Assembly: GCA_951802425.1 (NCBI GenBank)
Contig: OX637796.1
Span: 3,162,001-3,226,000, forward strand
Length of the DNA: 64,000 nt
Reading direction: 5' to 3'
From: Clavaria fumosa
Lineage: Eukaryota > Basidiomycota > Agaricomycetes > Agaricales > Clavariaceae
The position numbers were made by a program, and so were the translations under genes. Below are positions 55,901-64,000 of this stretch, one piece after another; the first letter of the stretch is position 1, and each line of letters starts with the position of its first letter. Under the pieces are notes generated by a model. It ran no database searches and was not told where the DNA came from. It saw nothing but the letters and a program-made list of their open reading frames with translations.

Positions 55901-58041
55901 TATGCCTGGGTCAAAGCCAAGCGGGACGTCATTATCCAAGAAAGTGTTGCCGCTTGCAAAACCTAGAAGCATAGCACAGCTTTGATCTCGGCCGTAACTG
56001 TCGGTGGAGTCAGGGTGACTAGCACGCTGAGTTAAACGAATGACCAGACCTGTTTCTAAACTCATCCATGGGTTGTGTCTTCCCCTCTGCATGGTATTCT
56101 TCCAGGACAGCCCGCAGATAATCAACAGCCCGTCGTTTGGCGAGGAAACTGAGTCCAGAATTCGTTAAGATCATGATGTGTCTTGCGGGCTGAGAAAATT
56201 GGGTCGCCAACTCATTCACGATAGGAGGCGCAGGAGTACTAAGAGTAGCCGCAGCAGAACAATATGTCTTGGCACGCGGTAATGTCGCGATCCCGAATGT
56301 GCGACCAGCAATGCTCAGCAACGTAGCATGTTCCGTCAATGGGGGACGAGGACTGGGCGCGATGTACGCGGAAGGGGCACTCCACTCCGGTTGTTGTACC
56401 GGCCCTTGGTGAGGCGGCCGTAATTGCGGTGGAAATGATCCCGGTTGGCCGAATGAGCCAATGCGCGGCAGATCTGGGGATGTGCAGAAGACAAAGTCGG
56501 AGCCGTCGGAGTCGCCAGGTTGAGCACAGAGTGTGAGTCCTTCAAAGTGATATGTCGAGTCTATCGCTGAGACGGTGTAGGGCCGCGGTTGAGGCACAGG
56601 TACGGGTACGGCATTTTCAAAGGTAGCAGGATCTAGCTGGAGCACGTGTTGCTCATCATCCGGATGGGGCAAGTGAAGGGGTGGAAGTCGGATATGTACG
56701 AGCTGCAGGAGTCGCATCGAGCCTGAGCGCGAGGTATTCGCGGCGCCATAGTTATTATACGCGGACGTAGGGCAGAAGTAGAGCCGAATGCCAGTGACGG
56801 TGACGGCAACGAGGTGGATGCCGATCTTTGTATGATGTGGTGGAACCACGTGAAGGCCAACAATGGCCAAATTTCGCGGTGTGACCCCAGGTGCCTGATG
56901 GACCCTCTCCATCACCATTTTGACTAAATTTGAGAGGGTCTGAACATGTTCTACGGATTTGTCGCTCGTTGGTCGATAAATTGAGATGGTGTTTTTGCTT
57001 GTCAATGCGTAAATGCATTGCCGCGCATTATCCGCGACCAGCAACAAGTGCCGGTCTGGACAAAATATGAGAACAGCAGACAACCATAATAAACGACCGA
57101 ACCTTCTAAGATGTGTGGCTTGAAACGAGGGAAGAGACTCTGGACACCTCCAGCGGAGTGGTTGATGAGCTCAATTTTCTTCCCGAACCAACTCTCCTTT
57201 TCCTGATAGTGTAGTTCGTAGAGATTGCCATCTTGCGAGCCACACATAAAAATGCGGCCATCATCCATACCAACAACGGAGTCCATCGTGACCTCGGTCC
57301 GGATCGTCAAATCCGTCGCGTAAAGCTGGACAACTTGCCGGAAGACGTTGGCTGACATAGGCGCCGTGTTGCAGGCAACACCAATGATGACTACCGACAC
57401 TGCAGTGCAAAGGACCAAAAGGCGAGATACGTTTTCAACGAAGACACCCGGCTTGGGCTTGACAAGGGTGACGTGAGTGATGACTTCTTTTTGCTCGACG
57501 AATGAGGATAGCTCCATGCTGTCGTCGTACATCAGCACACTGCGAAGACACGACGCACAGGCATTTACCCCTCCACGTAATCCCAAAGGAACAGTTTATG
57601 GTCGATGCTGATCCAGACACGCTCAATTTCCGGCATGAGGCCCATATATGATACATTGTGCGCTGCTGCTAGCCAGATTGGATCACGTCCGCGTGAAAAG
57701 CCTTCGAATGCAACGTACTGTTGTAAAACTCCCAGATGGCCTCTGGGAGCCGGAGTAACCTGCGTTTCTGGAACGGGACGCGATAGTCGTTTGGATAGTG
57801 ACTGTAACTCGACGATATCCAAGCACCCTCTGGAAAAACGCGAGGTTGACGCAGCGACGGGTGAGGCACGATGCCACGACGCACGGGTTGTCATTAACTC
57901 TCCCAGGTCTGGGACAATTAGAGCATCCTTAGTTGTTTGTTCATCCAGGACGTAACTCGCATTCCGCAACGCATCTAGGTCGACTATTGGGATTGGGGCC
58001 AGCGTGGGCCGAAGCGGTGCCTGTGTCGAGAACGAGTCCAT
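52910..58041 (-). CDS. NUP170: Nucleoporin Nup155/Nup170/Nup157
   Basis: 1414-aa inner-ring nucleoporin: N-terminal beta-propeller, C-terminal alpha-solenoid. Marks are VWISIDHKLFLWDY, GSQDGNLYELHYQEKESWFG, RHLLLVADNARQCIYALTSK, GRDQSCAMLLGFASGNTFLD, SGRREGLALYLARLVRPFW, GRTIEAVSFFLLLNDYKLGE, GAVELPIFCARILDP, VKNDQPLKAAEVLGALAE and DIAILLDDWVTEYL. Exons: 57569-58041, 57103-57518, 56050-57055, 55809-55997, 55638-55730, 55410-55581, 55248-55357, 55066-55198, 54930-55004, 54801-54877, 54670-54748, 54272-54610, 53759-54214, 53585-53705, 53422-53526, 53224-53366, 52910-53167. All phases agree. The start is MDSFSTQAPL; a few donors (GTCCCA, GTTAGT) are weak. Confidence 0.92.
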
Positions 58042-58346
58042 CGAGGTCAGACAGAGACGCGCCGCGTGAGACGTTGGATGAAAAACGGAGGAAAACACAC
58101 GTGATGTGCCTCTGTGGGGGAACTGTGGACTGCGAATACATCATGTTTATCATTACATGGCGAATTTCAACACGTTCGCCAAGTTTACATGTGTGCGCGG
58201 CACTTGTAAGATACTAACTATCATCACAGATTCCGGGCGGACCGTCGACTGGCCTCCGAGGCGTTAGTATACAAATAAAATCCAATATGTCAACGGACAC
58301 GCAAGGACTCCGCAGACTCTAAAATATCCACATGCAACATCGTCCT
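58042..58346. other. Intergenic, NUP170 promoter / NoxA 3' flank
   Basis: 305 bp between two minus-strand genes; no additional feature was recognised. Confidence 0.45.
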
Positions 58347-60414
58347 TCAGAAGTGTTCCTGCAGAAGAAATGTTGACCTCAACATAAGAATATAAGCAGG
58401 CGCGATAGACCCACCTTGGCGAAACTGAACTGGACCGACGCGCTGGTATAGTGCATAGTAGCCTCTTTGATGGCCTTCGCGAGGACAGGAGGGCCACAGA
58501 AGTATGTCTAGGATAGTGGCTTCAGCAAATGCAAGGTACACGACGATACGGGGCAATACTCACGCTGACCCTGGTCTTCAACTGCGCGGTGGTACCCGGA
58601 ATGTATTGTCCAGCTTCAATTGCTTGCTTCATGCGACCATAGATGCCCATCCAATCAGGACGACCAAACATCGTACGGGAGCGGAGCAGGGTAAGGGGAT
58701 CATATTCGGCACCGGCGTCATTGACCGCGATATTCCAGAGCATGTCTTCGCCAATCTTCTGAGTCAAATAGATGTTGATGCGAAGGAAGTTGGCTAAATA
58801 GGATATGTCAGAGGGAACCAGTATTCCGCATGGACAAACATACGATCTGCTTGGGCGGCTTCGACTTCCTGGAGTAGACTCTGGAACCAACCGAAAGAAG
58901 GAGCATCACGGCACACCCAGAAGAACTCAACACGCCTGAGCGTGCCAAGTGCACCTTTGCGTTGACGATACCATATATGTTTGAGGATCGATGCAAACGG
59001 TGTGACACCTGCCGTTTGATCAGAACCTTCATTGGAGTCGAGAAACCAGACATTCGCTCACCAATACCAGCGCCAACAAGAACGGCAACTTCGCAGTCAA
59101 ACACATCCTCAGCGGGCGCACCATATGGACCATCGAGTCTAACTTGAGGCAGGGCACGAGAAGATGTGGTGGTCTCGATCTCGATGAAATCTCCACGGAG
59201 GCCAATGGTACCCTTCTCATCCTTTACAGAGCCTTTCATAGCAGCCTGGGTCATGGCAGCAACCACGGAGGGGCCAGCACCAACACGATCCCCGAGAGCA
59301 CGAGTCCAGTCACCAACTTGGCGAATGTGTACAGAGACATACGGGTCCTCGGGCGCAGACGTGATGGTGAACTAAGCCAAACATGGGTGAGATGCATCGC
59401 TCAACTTAGACGAGACACAACACTAACCGGATGCCATTGGAACTTGGAAACTTCGGGGACTTGAATGAAGAGCCATTGACCAGCGGTGTACTTAAAGCTG
59501 GGTTTGATGATACGAAGTTCCATGGCGCCGCTAGGATGAACGAGAACCTTGGATAGCCTCGTCACCCGGCGTGCACGAATCTCCCTCCAAATGCGCTCTC
59601 CGAAATATATGATACCAGGCCAGATGGTATATCTCCAGCTCATGTAACCGAGACAGTGCCGTGTAGAGTAGAAAGGGAAGGTAGGGATGTAATCAGGTTC
59701 GACGCTGTCACGCACGAAGCAACCGGTTGCATGGGTGTAGAGGCCGATCATGAAGAAGAAAGCCAAGTGATGCGTGTACCAGAAAGCCTCAAAACATTGG
59801 TTGCGAATCTTGTGGTGAGCAGTGGAGTACATGAGGAACATGATCAACAGCATGAAATGACCGGTGATGCCACCAGGTTGAGTATAGTGGATGTCGAGGG
59901 CCCTTTCCTTTCGAACCTCTGAGACAAAAGTGAGTCGACCGAGAAACTAGACGCAGAGGCAAAAGCTTACGTGTGCGCTCGACATTGATGAAATTAACGT
60001 AATGAGCGGTGGTATGTACCATGGCCCAGAAGGCCAACGAGTAGGCTACTTGTCTGTGGAACCAGATGTTCTCATCGGCGGGGAAGAGCCAAGTGAACTT
60101 GGGGCGAATGACGCGGATGATATTTCGCAACATGGGGATTAGGATCAAGCCGCCATCGAATGCAAGGACGAGGCCAGCACCACGAGAGGTCCAGACTGAG
60201 AATTTGAGACCGTTCAAGGCGGCCAACTTCTGGTTCTTGAACTGAGAAAGGTGGATGTGAGCCACGTAACTCAAGCAGTTTTGAAGAGAAAAAAAGGGCT
60301 TACTTGACTGTACCAGCCATAGGCGAAGAAGAAGAAATGGAGACCGTAGAAGATGACATTGAAAGCTAGTCGCTTTGGGACCAGAAACTCCCTGTGGAAC
60401 CAGGATTCACCCAT
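58347..60414 (-). CDS. noxA: Superoxide-generating NADPH oxidase NoxA (gp91phox family)
   Basis: 560-aa membrane flavocytochrome that passes electrons from NADPH to oxygen; in fungi it controls sexual fruiting and hyphal fusion. Six TM helices carry the haem histidines (HRQVAYSLAFWAMVHTTAHY and HKIRNQCFEAFWYTHHLAFF). The FAD motif is HPFTITSAPED, NADPH motifs are GPYGAPAED, VLVGAGIGVTPFASIL and YFCGPP, and the end is AKEHF. There is no EF hand, as in NoxA rather than NoxC. Exons: 60304-60414, 59971-60241, 59428-59918, 59062-59371, 58844-59008, 58564-58793, 58415-58507, 58347-58358. The last exon is 12 nt (EHF plus stop) and is required for the conserved C-terminal Phe. Length is normal. Confidence 0.96.
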
Positions 60415-60750
60415 GACAGATATCGTCTATTACACAAAAGTTAGTTGATGAGACAGTCGAATAGAACGAGGTCCGGGGCCGGCCAGACAGGACAGAAGAG
60501 AAAAGAGAGTCGAGAGAGAGTCGAGAGAGATGGTGGCAGAAAATTAGGAATGATTTTGTTATGTATGTCCGTGTTGTACTTCACCATGGTGACCCAAAAA
60601 TGGCCAAGCTTGTACTGAATCATGTGCCCCTCGCTGTGCCCATCGCTTTTGATGGTCAGCAATATCAACTGGCGGCGTTGCGCAACGCGGTGATGGTAAC
60701 TTGTTGCATCACTATAGTCCCCACTGACAAACGGAATACATGCAGCTAAG
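60415..60750. other. Intergenic, NoxA promoter / MAD2 3' flank
   Basis: 336 bp. A GAGTCGAGAGA-type repeat near 60505-60530 lies about 100 bp upstream of the NoxA start (CT-rich in the sense direction). No gene is supported. Confidence 0.45.
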
Positions 60751-61581
60751 TTAACCTTCGTAACGATACGCCACCATGGCCTCAATTCGATGCACGTCTG
60801 TGCTAAAACTACGCATCTTCACCTGCTGGCTTTTGCTCGCTTCGATCGCTAATGGATCAGTGTCCACCCATTCGTTCGCAGGTACTTCCGCAGATTCTGA
60901 TGTGTAGGCAAGAATGTTGAACACTGTTGCTTCGTGAATCACAGGCAGGTAGGTGACCATCGAGATTATCTGTTTAAGTATGGCGCGTATCTCCATCTGG
61001 ATGTCCGCGTCTGATTTCGGAGGCGGCCTACAGATGAAAATCACGTCATAGCCACTCTTGGACGGCGTTCGAAAGGCACTTACGCTGGGACGGAAGAGTC
61101 CTGCTCAACCAATTGGATGTCAAACACCCAGCGCTCAAGCGGCGTTCGAGTGTCCTTGGAGATGATGGCAAGCACAAGTTGGGTTACGGAGCCTGTGAGC
61201 AACCACTCTACGACCACCATGTCATAGTATCCGCATAGACACTGGCCGAAATAACGTACTGTTAACTTGAGCAAGGATCCTGGCAGAGGTTGTCAGACGA
61301 CGTACCGACGGGATAACGGCCCGGCTTACCGGTCAAGGTAGTTTTCAAGCGCAAGATCCTGTGTGACCAGCACGGTCTGGCCGTACTTCTTCACCATGTG
61401 AAAGTCATCTGAGGGATAGACCTCACGCTGGAACAGTATTCTAGAGAGATGATCAAAGATCCATTTCATTGTACAAATTAAAGACATACGAATTTACGGC
61501 GTATTTGAAGAACTCTGTGACCAAGTCCGTGGAACCCTTTAGGGTGATAGCTTGACGGTTGGCTTGCTTCGACGGTGGCAT
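60751..61581 (-). CDS. MAD2: Spindle assembly checkpoint protein Mad2 (HORMA)
   Basis: 207-aa HORMA protein that binds Mad1 and Cdc20 at unattached kinetochores. Visible: ITLKGSTDLVTEFFKYAVNS, ILFQREVYPSDDFHMVKKYG, WLLTGSVTQLVLAIISKDT, ERWVFDIQLV, and the safety-belt C-terminus with STDVHRIEAMVAYR. Exons: 61490-61581, 61330-61440, 61260-61279 (20 nt), 61084-61207, 60751-61027. The third exon is tiny, and its inclusion gives DRILAQVNKWLLTG, as in the family. The start MPPSKQANRQAITLKG matches the short N-terminus of Mad2. It is head-to-head with TAF5, start codons 181 bp apart. Confidence 0.94.
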
Positions 61582-61762
61582 TGGTCGAGACGCGATTCTC
61601 ATTGAACCACGCGGTCATGCGTGTGGCGTATTCACTGTTGTTGTCTGCTTGTCCCATTCCGCCAACCGCCAAACCGTTGCTGAGCGCATCGCGCAACACC
61701 ACAAGTGTACAGCGGGCGCGTCTCATTTTAACCTGAACATATGCTTCAACACCGAGGTTGAC
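61582..61762. promoter_or_regulatory. Divergent promoter, MAD2 / TAF5
   Basis: 181 bp between head-to-head start codons; it must carry both 5' leaders. No motif was assigned. Confidence 0.5.
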
Positions 61763-64000
61763 ATGGCATCAGCTACTTCAGCCGCTTCCCAGTCACCAGA
61801 CATACCCGCGTCCGACGTGCCGCCCTCTGCTTCTGTCGCAGACCGGACTGTCCTCGAGTATATTCGCTCTCGTGGATTCAGATTCGCCGAACAGTCCTTT
61901 CTCAAGGAGCTTGAAAATTCTTCTTCCTCTGATGATAAAGGCAAACGACCTGAGACCTCGATTACTGCTGAGGAATTCATTAAGCAGCTCACCACTCTCT
62001 TCGGTGGCAAATCTGGGGATGCCTCGTTTAAGGATACCGCGAGCCTTCTACAGTCAATCAGTAACAAAAGCATCACCACCAATATTCAAAATATTGTAGC
62101 CACTATCGGCGCTGTTGGGGCCGAGGAGATCTTGTCTCTCGACCCTACAGACAAGCAGGAGGGTTTTCGAGAGCTGGAGAGCTGGGTAGATGGGTCGCTG
62201 GACATGTATAGAGTGCGTCCGCCCTCAAGTATATTTTACCTATAGAGGATTAACCCAAACAGCCTGAATTCCAACCCATATTATTTCCTATTTTCTGCCA
62301 TTTCTACCTCGATCTCGTACAACACGGCTTTCGAGACGCGGGTGCGTTCCTTTTCACAATTTTAGATCACATGTAACGTCCGTTCTCAGCCATCAATTTT
62401 TTCACAACCTTCTCCTCGTCTCTCGCTTCTTATCATAATAGCACCTTGCATCACCTCCGAACCCTCCTCCTCCCCTCTCATGTCCAAAATGACGAACTGG
62501 CCCAACGGTTTAGAAATGAAAAGTATGTTATTCGAATGAGTAAATCCGGCTTCAGTTTGCTAGTTGGCTGGTTGACGGAAGGTGTCGGCGGAGAAGCGCT
62601 CGGGGCTGGTATCGGCTTCTCCGGAGATAAAGGCAAGCGGGGTAGGGCAGCTGTTATGCGTGTAGTTAATAATCACCTTCGCTTTGACGGTAAGTGTATT
62701 AGACTTTGCGGGGTGGTGTTACTCATGTCTACAATTCAGTAACTTCGGCCAGCGCCACTTCAGTCAATCCCAATGCATGGGAAGAGTCAACTGGTCTTCT
62801 CTCCTCTCTGATACCTCAACAGCCAGGTGCTTCCACGCCTTTGATCAGCTCACATGCGTACAATCTCTCAAAGGGAGAGCTCAAACTTGGGCCCTTGCCC
62901 CTCCCTGATGAGCTTTGCACGGAAGCTGAGCGAATATTGCGTGAACAGACTCTCATTTGCGATCCTTCCGAGCCCCCTTATACCCGTCCTACTGCAGCTC
63001 CCGGTACCGTTTCACCGACAGAAGTTAACTTATTACCTGGACCACCAACATTCAAAACGATGGACGTCAGAAGAGAGGTTGAGAGAGTTGTAGATGCCAG
63101 GAAACGAATCAGGCTCGAGCCTTCTGCCTTGAATGGCGTAGATCCCAATTCTGTCCAGGCATCTACCGTAAGGGCCAAGGCGTTGCCCAGCATTTGCGCG
63201 TATACGCTGCATGACGTTCCAGAAGGGTGAACCAGATATCTCCTCACAGTGTTTGGCTTTCGTCTCAATATTCTGTAGCGCGCCGTCTTGCACTTTCTCC
63301 ACCGACCTTTCACTCATGGCTGTCGGATTCGCGGAGAGTTATATTCGGCTCTGGAATCTTAAGGGTGAGAAGCTGAAGGGAATGAGAAGCGACTTCCAAT
63401 CAAGCACGATTCGAGATGGTATGTTCTTCTTTAGTCACTAGCACAGCGTGATAACATAACCTTTGCTAGCCACTTCTCTCCGCAAAATTCGCGAGAAGGG
63501 TGGCACTGCCACTCGTAAACTGATCGGACACAGCGGTCCAGTGTACTCGCTTTCCTTTGATCCCCTGTGCGGATCAGCTGCACCTCCCAAATACCTTCTC
63601 TCAGCTTCTGCCGATGCCACCACACGACTATGGTCGCTCGATACGATGACCAATATCATGGCATACCGCGGTCATCAGAATCCTATTTGGGATGTCGAGT
63701 GGAGTCCTATGGGCATCTACTTTGCTACAGGAAGTCGGGACCGGACTGCGAGGTTATGGTCAACAGACAAATGTAGTGCGCTGAGGGTGTATGCAGGGCA
63801 TCTCAGTGATGTCAATGTACGTCAATATGCACCGATTCTACCTCGTTCTGACGCCAATGAATGAAGGCCGTGAGGTTTCATCCAAACTCCCTTTATCTCG
63901 CGACGGCATCTAGCGATTGGACCGCGCGACTGTGGGATGTGCAACGCGGGTCATGTCTCCGCGTTTTCATCGGGCATCAAGGGATTGTGTCGTCCCTCGC
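61763..64000 (+). CDS. TAF5: TFIID/SAGA subunit Taf5, 3' truncated by window edge
   Basis: WD40 subunit shared by TFIID and SAGA in fungi. LisH is at about residues 26-50 (TVLEYIRSRGFRFAEQSFLK). The NTD2 domain has MYRPEFQPILFPIFCHFYLD, LVQHGFRDAINFF and EKYVIRMSKSGFSLLVGWLT. A linker leads to WD40 repeats (SYIRLWNLKGEKL, HSGPVYSLSFDP, DATTRLWSLD, SRDRTARLWS, SDWTARLWDV). Exons: 61763-62212, 62263-62341, 62390-62689, 62740-63226, 63279-63418, 63470-63816, 63867 to beyond 64000. The C-terminal WD repeats lie outside the window. The start is the first Met of the exon (MASATSAASQSPDIP). Confidence 0.94.

Noticed and set aside
57541..57568. 29-nt intron at the NUP170 exon 1/2 border
   Set aside because: Too short; a 50-nt intron (57519-57568) with GT-AG keeps phase and the family spacing.
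60441..60785. 114-codon minus-strand ORF between MAD2 and NoxA
   Set aside because: No family resemblance, overlaps the end of MAD2, and occupies the NoxA promoter region.

Overview
The window is nuclear DNA of a filamentous fungus, most likely a mushroom-type basidiomycete (Agaricomycotina). The reasons are very dense genes on both strands, many GT-AG introns of about 50-60 nt per gene, a NoxA-type NADPH oxidase, a Bck1-type MAPKKK, a Cdc3-type septin, a DIL-ankyrin protein and fungal mitochondrial PPR-like proteins. The species cannot be named from sequence alone. Exon borders were worked out by hand from reading frame, GT/AG sites and family conservation. For each spliced gene the exon lengths sum to a multiple of three (RPN2 and TAF5 are partial), which is a strong internal check.

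Layout. 1-5.2 kb, plus strand: the 3' part of RPN2 (26S proteasome) and importin alpha. 5.4-9.1 kb: LSM5 (-) divergent from an acyl-CoA-binding/ankyrin protein (+), mitochondrial ribosomal bS16m (-), tRNA-Gln(CUG) (+), succinyl-CoA ligase alpha (-). 9.2-16.9 kb, minus: MTR10/transportin-SR, Cdc3-type septin, 6-phosphogluconolactonase, mS35. 17.0-17.7 kb, plus: CZIB-type zinc protein. 18.0-25.0 kb, minus: a 298-aa pseudokinase duplicate, then its parent, a 1697-aa Bck1-type MAPKKK. 25.7-29.3 kb, minus: GID8, a 1.5 kb stretch with nothing recognised, RRP15. 29.5-33.6 kb, plus: DIL-ankyrin protein and mitochondrial IF3. 33.7-36.6 kb, minus: a 984-aa PPR-like protein. 37.2-41.4 kb, plus: rhomboid protease and an SLC25 carrier. 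41.6-51.7 kb, minus: an exonuclease-fold protein lacking catalytic residues, a second PPR-like protein, STS1/cut8, and a BRCT-BRCT-Myb-like protein. 51.9-52.8 kb, plus: RING-CH membrane protein. 52.9-61.6 kb, minus: NUP155/170, NoxA, MAD2. 61.8 kb to the end, plus: TAF5, cut by the window edge.

Most genes are housekeeping and not obviously co-functional. There are themes: proteasome and ubiquitin (RPN2, STS1, GID8, RING-CH), nuclear transport (importin alpha, MTR10, NUP170), mitochondrial expression (bS16m, mS35, IF3, two PPR-like proteins). No CRISPR array, intact transposon or secondary-metabolite cluster was seen. The most unusual item is the frame-intact duplicate of the MAPKKK kinase domain (17961-19159). 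It keeps the parent's five intron positions and exon lengths but has lost the HRD aspartate and the metal-binding asparagine. Second is the exonuclease-fold gene (41630-42727), which has lost three of four catalytic carboxylates.
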